Origin: JBGAHD01 sp044226395
GTDB lineage: Bacteria; Pseudomonadota; Gammaproteobacteria; Xanthomonadales; Ahniellaceae
Direction of reading: 5' to 3'
Length of the DNA stretch: 64,000 bases
NCBI GenBank assembly: GCA_044226395.1
Contig: JBGAHD010000001.1
Span: forward strand, 558,001-622,000
This document shows, in pieces, positions 46,026 to 55,516 of this stretch; positions within the stretch are counted from its first letter, which is position 1, and every line of letters starts with the position of its first letter. Below the pieces are notes generated by a model. That model did no database searches. It worked only from the letters and a program-made list of their open reading frames with translations, and was not told where the DNA came from. Both the position numbers and the translations under genes were made by a program.

Positions 46026-47129
46026 ATGAAGTGCAGCACCACGTGGTGGTCGATGGCCGCCCTCGCCCTGATCGTTTGCGCGCCGGCGCGCGCCGCCATC
46101 TTCTGCGTGACCAACGAGACCGAGCTGCGCGCCGCGCTGCAAACCATCTCGACGACCTTCACCGCCGGCGCCAATGAGATCCGTCTGACACAGCGCGTGT
46201 TCTTCACCGGCACCATGGGCTTCAGCGCGCAGCCCAGCGGCCCCTCGGGTGATCTACGCGTCAGCGGCGGCTGGGCTTCGGGCGCGAGCACGGCGTGCGA
46301 TACGCAGACCATCGATGCGCGCCTGACCGCGCTCGACGCGCAAGGCACCTCGGCCGTGCTCAACATCAATCGCAGCAGCGTGTCGGGCAGCAACACGCCC
46401 TTGATCGCGGTGTCGAACCTGACGGTGCGCAATGGCTTGGCCAATGATGCCGTGCCTGGGCTGCATGTGGTGAATTCCTTCGGGCCGGTCGAAGTCGACA
46501 ACGTGATCTCGCACGGCCATCGCGCGCCGACATCGTTTTACGACTCGGGCATCGCGATCACGCTCGACAGTTCGCAGAACAACATCCGTCTGCGCAACGC
46601 GCTGACGTACGACAACCAGGGTTCGCTGTTCAATACTCCCTTGGCCAGTGTGTTGCTGACCTCGCTGAGTCTGTCGCCGGCGCGCGTCTGGTACGTCAAC
46701 AACAACACCTTCGTCGGCGCCAATGCCACCGATCCGGTCTTGCGCCTGCAATCGGATGGCAATTTCTGGGTCAGCAACAATGTCATCGTCGGCACCGCGC
46801 GTTATCTCGGCTCGATCACCGGCGCGGGCGCGGCGACGGCGCCGCAGCTGCGGCAGTACTTCAATCAGTTCGGCAGCTTGCCTACGGTCAATCAGGCGAC
46901 CGTGCTCGCGGAACTCGCCAACGACACGGCGCTGGCGCCCTTGAACACGTCGAACTGGGAGCCGCTGGACACGTCGCCGACGATCAACAGCGCGCTCAAT
47001 GCCCCACCCGGTGGCGAGGGCACGCGCGATGTCTACGGTCAGCCGCGCGTGTTCGGCGGCTTGCTCGATCGTGGCGCGGTGGAACTGCAGCGTCAGCCCG
47101 ACGCGGCCTTCGCCAATCAATTCGAGTGA
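46026..47129 (+). CDS. Secreted beta-helix protein with variant F-x-x-x-F-E tail
   Basis: A 367-residue exported protein. ATG 46026 begins the signal peptide (MKCSTTWWSMAALALIVCAPARAA); the frame from 45999 only adds charged residues before it. The body is Asn/Leu/Val-rich with spaced turns (LNINRSSVSG, SNLTVRNGLAND, VDNVISHGHR, RLRNALTYDN, WYVNNNTFVGAN, FWVSNNVIVGTA), the pattern of a right-handed parallel beta-helix or polymorphic outer-membrane-like protein. The C-terminus reads RDVYGQPRVFGGLLDRGAVE, then ends AAFANQFE, a variant of the GFE tail (G replaced by Q). It follows the kelch gene by 84 bp on the same strand and converges on tamB with no gap. Confidence 0.75.
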   Translation: MKCSTTWWSMAALALIVCAPARAAIFCVTNETELRAALQTISTTFTAGANEIRLTQRVFFTGTMGFSAQPSGPSGDLRVSGGWASGASTACDTQTIDARLTALDAQGTSAVLNINRSSVSGSNTPLIAVSNLTVRNGLANDAVPGLHVVNSFGPVEVDNVISHGHRAPTSFYDSGIAITLDSSQNNIRLRNALTYDNQGSLFNTPLASVLLTSLSLSPARVWYVNNNTFVGANATDPVLRLQSDGNFWVSNNVIVGTARYLGSITGAGAATAPQLRQYFNQFGSLPTVNQATVLAELANDTALAPLNTSNWEPLDTSPTINSALNAPPGGEGTRDVYGQPRVFGGLLDRGAVELQRQPDAAFANQFE

Positions 47130-50100
47130 TCAGCGCTCGATGCGATAGTCGATGCCGGCCTGCGTGCTGGTGCTGGCCGATTGCGCCTCGAGTTGCCAGC
47201 GCTTGGACAAGCGATAGCGCAGCGTGATTACTTCGCCCGGCGTGAACAGGCCCACGCCGTAGCTCAGATACAACCGCGGCGATAGGTATTTGCCGACCGT
47301 GAAGGCCGCGCCACCGATCGCGCCTTCGTCGGACACGCCGGCATCGACACCGAGCTTGGCGCCCACGCTTTTGGCCAGCAGATCGCCCGTGGCCGCGCCG
47401 AGCGCGCGCGTGGCGGTGCCGACCATGTCGCTTTCGCCGCTCTTGAGCGCCGACAGCGGTCGCCCCGTAACCAGATACGCGATCGCATCCGATTGCTCGA
47501 GCGCGGGCTCGGAGAACACGGTCAGTTCCGGCCGTCGCGCCGTGCCCTTCACGCTGAGTCCCGCGGTGACTTCGGTGAGCTTGCGCACGGCGCGCAGATC
47601 CAAGCCCGGATCGTCGATCGCGGTGCCGGCGAACAGCAAGCGTCCGCGCTCGATCTTCAGATCCTGACCATAGGCTTTGTAGGTGCCGTTGATCACGATC
47701 TCGCCGCGACCCACGGTATCGCGGCGCGGCGTGTCGATCACCACGAGTCGACCGACCACTTCGCCGTTCAAGCCATAGCCCTTGAGCTTGACCGCGTCCC
47801 CCAGCACCACGGTCACTTCGGCCGACAGCGGCGTGGCCGCCTCTTCCGCGCGCGGCGGATCGTCAACGATGACGACGTCGGGCGACAGCTTGGCCGAACC
47901 GCCACCGGGAAGCCGCGCGAGATCGATCGAGGCTTGCGGGATCGTGACTTCACCCGTGAGCTTCAAACGCTCGCCCGCGCGTTCGAGCAACAACTTGGGC
48001 GTGATCACGACGCGCGCGCCGGGAATGTCGGCGGCGAGAAAACGTTCGCCTTCGATCTCGACGCGCAAGGTATCGAGCGCGTCGACGCGACCTAGCGAGG
48101 TCAGTTTCAGTTGGCCCTCGCCCGAGGTCACTTGCCCTTCGAGTTGCAATTGACCATCGCCATCGGCGGTCGCGCGCAAGTGGCCTTCGCGCAGCTTCAA
48201 GCCCAGCCTCGGCAGCTCGGTCGCGAAGTGCTCGAGCGTGATCGCGCCATCGACACGCGGTGCGTCCAGCGTGCCGCCGACGCGGCCCTCGCCGCGCAAT
48301 TGGCCGCTGACTTCGGCGAACTGCGTGCTGAGGAGTTCGATCACGGCCAGATCGTTCATGGCCACGTCGACCTGACCGTCGAGCACGCGCGCCGCTCCGG
48401 TGATCGCGATATCGGCGTTGGCATGACCGCCATCGTCGAACCGCGATCGCCATTGCAGACGATGGCGATCACCGTCGAGCGTGAGGTCGGCCTGCAGATC
48501 GCGATAGGCCAGCAGCGTGGTTTCGTCATCGCCCGTGGGTGACACGCGACCCGCGCTGGAATGCAGTTGCAGCTCGCCTTGCGCGGCGCCGTCCGCCTCG
48601 AAGCGCACCGTGCCGCCGCCCGCGAGTTCACCTTCGGCATCCAGGGCCAGATCGGGCTGGGCCAGACGCGTGAGCCACGCTAGGCGCAAGTGCTCCAGTT
48701 GCACGCGCGCCTGTCCCGCGCCATCGACGCCACGTTCGCCGGCGACGCAGACGCGCGCGACCTCGTCGCTCAGGCACGCCTCGCCCAGGGTCATCGCGCC
48801 GTCCGAATAGTCGAACGTCACGGGCGCGACCAAGGACCATGTGCCTTGATCGCGATAGTCGATCGCGAGCGACTCCAATTGCTCGCGCCAACGCGCGTCT
48901 TCGCGCGTGCCGCGCAGACGCAGCCGCGCGGCGAGCTGATCGCCCGAGACATCGACCGTCAACGCATGCGCCTCGCCCTCGCCCTTCGCGTTGACGCTGG
49001 CCTGATCGAAGCGCCATTGCCCGCCGCGCCATTGCGAGCCCGTGATCGTGATCTCGCCCTGCGTGGCGTCGAGATTGGCGATGTCGATGCGCGCGTCGAG
49101 CACGTCCGCGGCGAACTCGCCCACGACGAGATGGCGCGCGTTCGCCTCGCCCGCGATCGCCACCGCGGGCCAGCGACCCTGCACCCGCACATCGGCCTCG
49201 GCCGTGCCGGCGCCGTCGGCCCACCACTCGTGCAGATCGGCCAGATGCAAGCGCACGCGCGCGTCGAGATCGTTGCTGGGCTTGGCATCGATCGCCAAGC
49301 GCGAATCGCCGGCGCTGGCGAGCAGATGACCCGCGAACGCGCCGTCGACCGAGGCATTGAGATCGCCTTCGGCGCGAACTTCGCGACCGCGGAGTTGACC
49401 TTCGAGATTCTCGATGCGCAAGCCAAAGCCAATACCCGCCGCTTCGCGCGAACCGCTGCTATCGGCGTTGAAACTCAGCGAGCCGGGCCAGTCGACCAGG
49501 ATCGCGCCGGGGTCGAAGGTCTTGGCACTGGCTTTGAGATCCCAATGCTGCGAGCCGTCGAGCAGGCGCACTTCGCCGGCCACGTCGAGGCGACCGCGCG
49601 CCTGGACCACCGCGAGCTGATCGACGCCAATCCGCTCGGGACTGTACTGCGCCGCGACTTCGATATTCGACAAACGCCCTTCGGGACCGAGCGCGAACTG
49701 GCCCTTGATCGTCGCCAGCGCCGTCGTGCCCACGACATGACTCTCGCCTTGCGTTCGTAGTGCTTGGCCGACGAGATCGGCGGGCAACTCAACCTCGCGC
49801 CAACTCAGATTCACGTCGAACGCCGGCGTCTCGGTGCCAAGATCGATCGTGCCTTTCACGCTGGCTCGCCCCGGCGCGGCGGTTGAAGCAAGTTCGAGCG
49901 CGTCGAGCACCAGTACACGATCCCGCCATTGCCATTGCGCGGGCGAGAGATCGATCACGTGGCCGTCGAGCGTGAGCTTCGCCTGGCCTTGACCGCCTTC
50001 GGCGGTTCCGCTCGCGTCGGCGCTCAAAGCGATGGCGCGTAAACTCGTGTCGGGCGAGAGACGTCGCGGATCGAACTCGGCGATGTCGAGGCGCGCTTGC

Positions 50101-50870
50101 CAGCGCTGAAGATCTTCGGCATCCAGCGCGAGATCGAGCTTGGCGCTCAACGGCTCGGTCACGTTGAGCAGTGCTTTGATCTGTCGTGCTTCGCGACGCG
50201 TCTCCAGCGTGCCGCGCCACATGTTCTCGCCTTGGCGCCATTCGAAGTGACCGGTCGCGCGATCGATGAAGGGTCGGTCGCCCGCGAATGTGCCTTTCAG
50301 ATCGACGCGACCCTGATCGGCGCGAAGGTCGAGCGTGTCGATGCTCAAGCCCGTCGACAGCCATCGTGCGCGAAGTCGCAAGCTGGCCTTCGTCAGCACG
50401 GGCTCGTCGTCGTGATGCACGTCGGCTTGAGCGATGTTCGCCTCGTCGATGAGCAGATCGATCGGCGCGCGCAGATCGAAGGTCGACTCGGGCGCGGCTT
50501 CGGTCGCGGGCGTTTCGCGCGTCCGCGTGATGACGGTGACGCTGCCGATCTCCACACGCTCGACGCGCACGCGACGACCGAGCAGATCGAGCAGCGCGAG
50601 ACCGAGCGTCGCGCGCGACACGCGCGCGTCGACGCCTTCATCGCGATAGCGCAGATCATCGATCACCAAGGGCCCCGCGAGCGTGCCCGACACGGCGCCG
50701 ATCGTCAGACGCCCCGCCAGCGCGTTCTCGACGCGCGTCAGCACGAAGCGCGCGCCACTGCTCGTACGTGCAATCCACCACGCCACGCCGACAACGACCG
50801 CGAAGATCGCGATCAAGGCGATCGCGAGACGACGCGGCCAGCGGCGACGAGGCATCGGGGTCGCGTTCAT
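47130..50870 (-). CDS. tamB: TamB translocation/assembly protein
   Basis: Large periplasm-spanning protein of 1246 residues that works with TamA in delivering lipids or beta-barrel proteins to the outer membrane. One N-terminal membrane anchor (~10-32, RLAIALIAIFAVVVGVAWWIA) precedes a long repetitive beta-rich body (repeated L-D-L-x-x-x-D strands and VDLKG/LRADQGRVDLKG units) typical of the hydrophobic-groove (AsmA/TamB) superfamily. The C-terminal DUF490 region (~880-1246) contains VVIDTPRRDTVGRGEIVINGTY, GRLLFAGTAIDDPGLDLRAVR, and YLSPRLYLSYGVGLFTPGEVITLRY. Its start overlaps the tamA stop by 4 bp. Confidence 0.93.
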   Translation of the reverse strand: MNATPMPRRRWPRRLAIALIAIFAVVVGVAWWIARTSSGARFVLTRVENALAGRLTIGAVSGTLAGPLVIDDLRYRDEGVDARVSRATLGLALLDLLGRRVRVERVEIGSVTVITRTRETPATEAAPESTFDLRAPIDLLIDEANIAQADVHHDDEPVLTKASLRLRARWLSTGLSIDTLDLRADQGRVDLKGTFAGDRPFIDRATGHFEWRQGENMWRGTLETRREARQIKALLNVTEPLSAKLDLALDAEDLQRWQARLDIAEFDPRRLSPDTSLRAIALSADASGTAEGGQGQAKLTLDGHVIDLSPAQWQWRDRVLVLDALELASTAAPGRASVKGTIDLGTETPAFDVNLSWREVELPADLVGQALRTQGESHVVGTTALATIKGQFALGPEGRLSNIEVAAQYSPERIGVDQLAVVQARGRLDVAGEVRLLDGSQHWDLKASAKTFDPGAILVDWPGSLSFNADSSGSREAAGIGFGLRIENLEGQLRGREVRAEGDLNASVDGAFAGHLLASAGDSRLAIDAKPSNDLDARVRLHLADLHEWWADGAGTAEADVRVQGRWPAVAIAGEANARHLVVGEFAADVLDARIDIANLDATQGEITITGSQWRGGQWRFDQASVNAKGEGEAHALTVDVSGDQLAARLRLRGTREDARWREQLESLAIDYRDQGTWSLVAPVTFDYSDGAMTLGEACLSDEVARVCVAGERGVDGAGQARVQLEHLRLAWLTRLAQPDLALDAEGELAGGGTVRFEADGAAQGELQLHSSAGRVSPTGDDETTLLAYRDLQADLTLDGDRHRLQWRSRFDDGGHANADIAITGAARVLDGQVDVAMNDLAVIELLSTQFAEVSGQLRGEGRVGGTLDAPRVDGAITLEHFATELPRLGLKLREGHLRATADGDGQLQLEGQVTSGEGQLKLTSLGRVDALDTLRVEIEGERFLAADIPGARVVITPKLLLERAGERLKLTGEVTIPQASIDLARLPGGGSAKLSPDVVIVDDPPRAEEAATPLSAEVTVVLGDAVKLKGYGLNGEVVGRLVVIDTPRRDTVGRGEIVINGTYKAYGQDLKIERGRLLFAGTAIDDPGLDLRAVRKLTEVTAGLSVKGTARRPELTVFSEPALEQSDAIAYLVTGRPLSALKSGESDMVGTATRALGAATGDLLAKSVGAKLGVDAGVSDEGAIGGAAFTVGKYLSPRLYLSYGVGLFTPGEVITLRYRLSKRWQLEAQSASTSTQAGIDYRIER

Positions 50871-52651
50871 AGATCCGGCCCGATGGTCAGGTGAATCTCG
50901 AAGGCCGAGGCCTCGCTGTCGCCCAGCGCATGGCCCACGTCGAAACGCACCATGCCCACGGGCGAACGCCAGCGCACGCCCACGCCCACCGACTTGCGCA
51001 AGGTGAAGTCGCTGCCCGAGAACGCATCGCCCGCGTCAACGAAGACGGCCGCGCCCCAGCGACGGGTGAAGTAGTACTCGTAGTCGACACCGGCCGCGAC
51101 CAAATGCTCGCCGCCGAGAATCCGACTCTCGGCCGACAGCGGCGCGTTCGGATCGAACGGCACGCGTGGGCCCACGCCTTGAAATGGATAACCGCGAATG
51201 GAGCGATCACCGCCAGCGAAGAAGCGCAATTCCGGCGGCAATTGCTCGAAATCCGAGACCCAGCTCGTGCCCACGGTGGCGCGCGCGACCACGCGCTGGC
51301 GTCGTCCCCAGCCGTGAATCCATTGACCGTCGGCGCGCACTTGCACGAGGTCCGTGTCCGACAGCGCGGCATTGGCCGCCACGCGGCCGACCACGGTCAA
51401 GGCATAGCCGCGGCGCACGAAGGCCACGTCATCGGCTTGCTTGCGACTGAAGCTGATCTCGGGATACACCAGGGTCGAGCGATCCTTGCGCCCCGCCACG
51501 GTGAAATCACCGCCCAGCACGTGCAGACCGCCAGTCGCGTTCCAGCCGCGCCATTCGCGCGATTGCGCGGCGACCAGGCCGATGGTGCGCGACTGCGTCG
51601 AGACCGTGTCCTCGTCGCGCAGATTCAGTCCAAAGTTGTTCACGCGTTGATCGGCGCCGGCCAAGGGCACGCGATACAGCGCCTGCAAGGTGCTCAGCCG
51701 TTGCGCGAGGCTGGTGCCGATCTGCAGCGAGTGACCGCGGTCGTTCAACCAACGCCGCTGAAAACCGCCGCGCACGCCGGCGCCGGTGTCGGTGCCGAAG
51801 AACACGCCGCCGCTGTAGACATCGCGCTTGGCCGGCACCAGGAGCACGCGCAAGGGCACCACGCCATCGGCCGCAGCATCGATGTCGGGAATCACGTCGA
51901 CGACGGCGAAGAATTCCGTTTCGGACAAGCGCCGTTGCAAGGTCAGCAAGCGTTCCTGCGAATACGGATCGCCCGCGCGCCAGGGCACATAGCGCTGCAG
52001 AAAACCCGGACGGAATTGACTGCCCTCGAAGCGCGCCTCGCCCATGGCGTAGCGCACGCCCGGTTCCCAGCGCAGGTCAATCTCGGCGCTACGCGCGGCG
52101 CGCGACAAGGCAACGCGGTGCACGCGGGCCTCGGCATCGAAGAAGCCATTCGACAGCAAGGCCGATTGAATGGCGGCCTTGCCGGCCTCGTAAGTCGCGT
52201 GATCGAAGCGATCGCCAGGCTTCAGGCCGAAGGCGCGCACGGCGCGGCGCACGTCGCGCAGTTCACGCGCGGGCCCTTCGAGTTGCAACGAGACGCGCGT
52301 GACCCGCACCGGTTCGCCCGGATGCACGCGATAGGTCACTTGCCAGGTCTTGGGGTCCTGCGTGAGTTCGCTGTCGACTTCGGCGGCGTAATAGCCATAG
52401 GGTTCGAGCGCGCGACGCAGTTGCTCGGGCGCGCGCGCGTGCAGGCGACGGATCTGCGCCGGCGACACCGAGCGCGCGGCGTATTGATTGATCTCAAGCT
52501 CGCTGGTGATGGCCGCGAGCATTGGCTCATCGATGCCCTCGATGCGCACGCGCACGCGCTCGGCCCAGGTCGGGCTCGACGCCATCATCGCCAGCGCGGC
52601 GGCGAACATGGCCGTGCGTCGTGCCCGCGCGAATTGCATCAATCCCTTCAT
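50867..52651 (-). CDS. tamA: TamA, Omp85-family outer-membrane assembly factor
   Basis: Outer-membrane protein of 594 residues. The signal peptide is MKGLMQFARARRTAMFAAALAMMASSPTWA. Three POTRA-type repeats are visible (VRIEGIDEPMLAAI, VTRVSLQLEGPARELRDVRRAV, GVRYAMGEARFEGSQF), followed by the 16-strand barrel (~270-594) with the Omp85 GGDRSIRGYPFQGVGP motif near residue 485. The terminal strand HLTIGPDL is the family's usual closing strand. It forms an operon with tamB (ATGA overlap). It probably inserts autotransporters or other barrel proteins with TamB. Confidence 0.93.
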   Translation of the reverse strand: MKGLMQFARARRTAMFAAALAMMASSPTWAERVRVRIEGIDEPMLAAITSELEINQYAARSVSPAQIRRLHARAPEQLRRALEPYGYYAAEVDSELTQDPKTWQVTYRVHPGEPVRVTRVSLQLEGPARELRDVRRAVRAFGLKPGDRFDHATYEAGKAAIQSALLSNGFFDAEARVHRVALSRAARSAEIDLRWEPGVRYAMGEARFEGSQFRPGFLQRYVPWRAGDPYSQERLLTLQRRLSETEFFAVVDVIPDIDAAADGVVPLRVLLVPAKRDVYSGGVFFGTDTGAGVRGGFQRRWLNDRGHSLQIGTSLAQRLSTLQALYRVPLAGADQRVNNFGLNLRDEDTVSTQSRTIGLVAAQSREWRGWNATGGLHVLGGDFTVAGRKDRSTLVYPEISFSRKQADDVAFVRRGYALTVVGRVAANAALSDTDLVQVRADGQWIHGWGRRQRVVARATVGTSWVSDFEQLPPELRFFAGGDRSIRGYPFQGVGPRVPFDPNAPLSAESRILGGEHLVAAGVDYEYYFTRRWGAAVFVDAGDAFSGSDFTLRKSVGVGVRWRSPVGMVRFDVGHALGDSEASAFEIHLTIGPDL

Positions 52652-52763
52652 GCCTCGCTTCGTGTCGAGTCGGTGGGCTCATCGTGTTCGCGGCAGTCTA
52701 ACGCGCGTGAGGTCAAGGTGGCGCGCAGGCGTGCCTGCGACGTGACAAGACGTGACGCAAGCC

Positions 52764-53585
52764 TCAGTCGCGCGCGGGCCCGCAAGCGCGCGCGTATTCA
52801 GCCGGCGTCACGCCGACCATGCGCTTGAAGTCGCGAATCAAATGCGCCTGATCGTAGTAACCCAGATCCTGCGCGAGTCTCGGCCAATCGCAGGTCAGGC
52901 CCTCGCGCAAGCGTTCGAGCGCCTCGTGCAAGCGATAGCGCGCGATCACCCACTTGGGCGACACGCCGACGTAATCGCGGAACAACCGCTGCAAGGCCCG
53001 CGTGTTCAACCTGGCGCGTTCGGCCAGTTGCTCGACGCGCGTGATCTCGCGATCGTGGATGATGCCCAGCACCCAGTCGCTGACGCGCGCGACCTCGGGA
53101 TCGGCCGCGGGCGCGCGTTCGCGCAGAAAACGCTCGGCGATGGCGATCATGGCTTCGTCGTCCGGCGCGTGCGCGAGGAGCTCGCGCGCGAAGGCCTCGC
53201 CCGCGTCGCCGAAGACGTCGCGCAGCGGCACGGTCCGTTCCGAATACGTCGCCACCGGCCGATCGATGAAGGGCCGGAAGCCACCCGGCTTGAACTTGAT
53301 GCCGAACACGCCATCATGGCCAACCAGCTCGCGCTCGAACCGCCGTGTGGTGACGCCCGTGACCTCGGCGCGCGAGCCTTCGATCGTGAGGTGAACGCTC
53401 GGGTGCGGCAAGGTCGCGACCTTGAGCGGCGGCTGTCCCCGCAAGTCCCAGCGCACGATCCAGAAATGCTCGATCCACGGACCGAGATCGGCCGACGCCG
53501 CGTGGCGCGCATGATGTTGCAGGCCCGGCGCGGGCGCGCCGCCGATGATGCCCCGCGCCTTGCCGGGCACGGCGCGATCGGTCAT
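52764..53585 (-). CDS. AraC-family regulator with N-terminal DUF6597-like domain
   Basis: A 273-residue AraC regulator. The N-terminal part (~15-155) has the DUF6597-type pattern (ASADLGPWIEHFWIVRWDL, LPHPSVHLTIEGS, VFGIKFKPGGFRPF). The C-terminal helix-turn-helix pair is ITRVEQLAERARLNTRALQRLF and RLAQDLGYYDQAHLIRDFKRMVG, closing with TPAEYAR. The ATG is at 53585; I see no strong ribosome site. Targets unknown; it is divergent from the DUF3224 gene (115 bp between), which could be regulated by it. Confidence 0.92.
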   Translation of the reverse strand: MTDRAVPGKARGIIGGAPAPGLQHHARHAASADLGPWIEHFWIVRWDLRGQPPLKVATLPHPSVHLTIEGSRAEVTGVTTRRFERELVGHDGVFGIKFKPGGFRPFIDRPVATYSERTVPLRDVFGDAGEAFARELLAHAPDDEAMIAIAERFLRERAPAADPEVARVSDWVLGIIHDREITRVEQLAERARLNTRALQRLFRDYVGVSPKWVIARYRLHEALERLREGLTCDWPRLAQDLGYYDQAHLIRDFKRMVGVTPAEYARACGPARD

Positions 53586-53699
53586 GGCGGAAGGACACTC
53601 GTATTCATGCGCCTAGGGTAGCGCCTTGTCGCGTTTTTCCAATCCGCGCGCGGTCGCGAATGCTTCAATGGCGCCCTCTTCCGCCTGGAGCTTTCCGCG

Positions 53700-54212
53700 A
53701 TGACGCGAACCCTGCTCGGCCGCGCTGGCCTGGTCCTCGCCCTCGGTGGCATCCTGCCGACCGCGAACGCGGCGCCGCCGTCCCCTTCACCCTCGCAAGA
53801 GAATCGTCCGATGCAACACGTCAAGGGTACCTTCGATGTTTCGGTCAAGCCGCTCGCGTTCGAGAACGCGCCGGACTCGGCGGCCTTGAGTCGCTTGACC
53901 ATCGACAAGACCTTTCATGGCGCGCTCGAGGGCACGTCGGTCGGGCAGATGCTCGCGGTCGGCACCGAGTTCAAAGACTCCGGCGTCTATGTGGCCGTGG
54001 AGCGCGTCACCGGCACGCTCGACGGCCGCGCGGGTTCGTTCGCCCTGCACCATCTCGGCAAGATGCGTGGCGGCAAGTATGAGTTGCATGTCGCGATCGT
54101 GCCGGACTCGGGCCGCGACGCGCTCGCCGGCATCGAGGGCGAACTCCGCATCATCATCGACAAGGGCGTGCACTACTACGAGCTGGACTATCGCCTGCCC
54201 GCCAAGCCCTGA
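53700..54212 (+). CDS. DUF3224 protein, exported
   Basis: A 170-residue protein with a signal peptide (MTRTLLGRAGLVLALGGILPTANA, Pro-rich linker after it) and a DUF3224 allene-oxide-cyclase-like beta-barrel (~40-170): KGTFDVSVKPL, FHGALEGTSVGQML, GVYVAVERVTGTLDGR, GSFALHHLGKMRGG, and DYRLP at the end. DUF3224 proteins are usually cytoplasmic and about 130 residues, so the leader is unusual. GGAG lies nine bases before ATG 53700. Function unknown. Confidence 0.85.
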   Translation: MTRTLLGRAGLVLALGGILPTANAAPPSPSPSQENRPMQHVKGTFDVSVKPLAFENAPDSAALSRLTIDKTFHGALEGTSVGQMLAVGTEFKDSGVYVAVERVTGTLDGRAGSFALHHLGKMRGGKYELHVAIVPDSGRDALAGIEGELRIIIDKGVHYYELDYRLPAKP

Positions 54213-54280
54213 TCGACGCGCGTCCGCTTCGCAATCGGCGCCATTGCTGATTCAATGGCGCTTTCGACGGAGCCACGCGC

Positions 54281-54892
54281 ATGGCCGGCGCCCCACGGCG
54301 AGTTTACGATCAGGCGTATTTTGAACGCTGGTATCGCGCGCGCGCCACGCGCGTGAAGCGCGATGACGACGTGCGCCGCAAGGTCGCGATGACCGTGGCC
54401 ACGGCCGAGTATCACCTCGGCCATCGCCTGCGCTCAGTGATCGATATCGGTTGCGGCGAAGGCGCATGGCGCGCGCACTTGCGCGCCCTGCGACCGGGCA
54501 TTCGCTATCAAGGCTATGACGCGAGCGAATGGGCCGTGCGTCGTTTTGGTCGCGCGCGGCAATTGCGCCTGTTGCGCTTCGATCAACTGGCGCTGGCCCG
54601 ACCGCGTCGACCGGCCGATCTCTTGGTGTGCACCGACGTGATGGCCTATGTGCCCACGCCGGAGTTGTTGACGGGGCTTGGCGAGTTCGCGCGGTTGTGC
54701 GACGGCGTGGCGCTGCTCGATGTGTTCGCGCGCGAAGACGAGTTCATCGGCGATCGCGAGGGTTATATCGCGCGAAGCGCGCGCTGGTATCGCCAACGTT
54801 TCGCCGAGGCGGGCTGGACGCCTTGTGGCTCGCACTGTTACCTCGGCGCGCGGCTGGCGTCGCGCGCGGCGACGTTGGAAGTGTTGCGCTGA
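54281..54892 (+). CDS. Class I SAM-dependent methyltransferase
   Basis: A 203-residue methyltransferase. The first segment (VYDQAYFERWYRARATRVK) is the substrate-side helix pair common in NodS/TylF-like bacterial methyltransferases. SAM motif I is VIDIGCGEGAWRAHL (~52-66), the acidic ribose contact is YQGYDASEW (~76), and motif IV is LLVCTDVMAYV (~107). It ends with ARSARWYRQRFAEAGW, the usual closing strand-helix. GGAG lies 10 bases before ATG 54281. The substrate is unknown. Confidence 0.85.
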   Translation: MAGAPRRVYDQAYFERWYRARATRVKRDDDVRRKVAMTVATAEYHLGHRLRSVIDIGCGEGAWRAHLRALRPGIRYQGYDASEWAVRRFGRARQLRLLRFDQLALARPRRPADLLVCTDVMAYVPTPELLTGLGEFARLCDGVALLDVFAREDEFIGDREGYIARSARWYRQRFAEAGWTPCGSHCYLGARLASRAATLEVLR

Positions 54893-54945
54893 GTCAGCGC
54901 GCTTCGTTCGCGGGTCGTGTCAGATTCCCGCGTGCGCGCTCGAAT

Positions 54946-54973
54946 GAGTCACCGAGCATCGTGCTCGTCACTC
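54946..54973 (+). promoter_or_regulatory. Leader hairpin before the RTX-like gene
   Basis: GAGTCACCGAGCA and TGCTCGTCACTC form an imperfect stem with a TCG loop just upstream of the GGGAG ribosome site and ATG 54990. It could affect translation; equally it may be chance in this GC-rich DNA. Confidence 0.35.
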
Positions 54974-54989
54974 ACTCGGGAGAACACCT

Positions 54990-55445
54990 ATGAACATGCG
55001 CAACATTCTGATCAAGTCCGTCCTGGCCACCTCGATCCTGCTCGGCGCGCAAGCCGCCATGGCCGTGCCGAGCACGTGCCAGGGCCAGCCGGTCACGATC
55101 TACGGCACCGACTTCGATGACGCCAATATCCAAGGCACGTCGGGCGACGACGTGATCCACGCCGGCGCCGGCAACGACATCGTGCGCGGCAATCGCGGCA
55201 ACGACATCATCTGCGGCGGCAATGGCGTCGACGACATCGAAGGCGAGTCCGGCGACGATCAGATCAAGGGCGGCGCCGGCGACGACGTGTTGTCGGGCAA
55301 CGAAGGCCACGACACGCTCAGCGGCGACGACGGCAACGACGACCTCAACGGCGGCGATGGCCAGGACGTGCTCGACGGCGGTCCGGGCTTCGACAACTGT
55401 AACGGCGGCCTGGGCGCCAACGCGCTGAGCGCCTGCGAGAAGTAG
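54990..55445 (+). CDS. Small secreted RTX-repeat calcium-binding protein
   Basis: A 151-residue protein with a cleavable Sec signal (MNMRNILIKSVLATSILLGAQAAMA). About eight nonapeptide-like repeats follow (GTSGDDVIHAGAGNDIVRG, GNRGNDIICGG, GESGDDQIKGG, GNEGHDTLSGDDGNDDLNGG), the parallel beta-roll that folds on Ca2+. A terminal Cys (ALSACEK) can pair with CQGQ or CGG/NCNGG cysteines. Ordinary RTX proteins use type I secretion and have no N-terminal signal; this one enters the periplasm by Sec, so it is not a classic type I substrate. A strong terminator follows, and no acyltransferase or type I exporter gene is nearby. Confidence 0.85.
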   Translation: MNMRNILIKSVLATSILLGAQAAMAVPSTCQGQPVTIYGTDFDDANIQGTSGDDVIHAGAGNDIVRGNRGNDIICGGNGVDDIEGESGDDQIKGGAGDDVLSGNEGHDTLSGDDGNDDLNGGDGQDVLDGGPGFDNCNGGLGANALSACEK

Positions 55446-55468
55446 GCGCTCGCGATCCGCGCAAACGA

Positions 55469-55499
55469 CAAGAGCGCCTCGCGGCGCTCTTGTCTTTTT
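55469..55499 (+). terminator. Rho-independent terminator
   Basis: CAAGAGCGCC and GGCGCTCTTG with a TCGC loop, followed by TCTTTTT, 24 bases after the RTX-like stop. This is the clearest intrinsic terminator of the plus strand in the window. Confidence 0.92.
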
Positions 55500-55516
55500 C
55501 CACGCGGGTGGACGAC

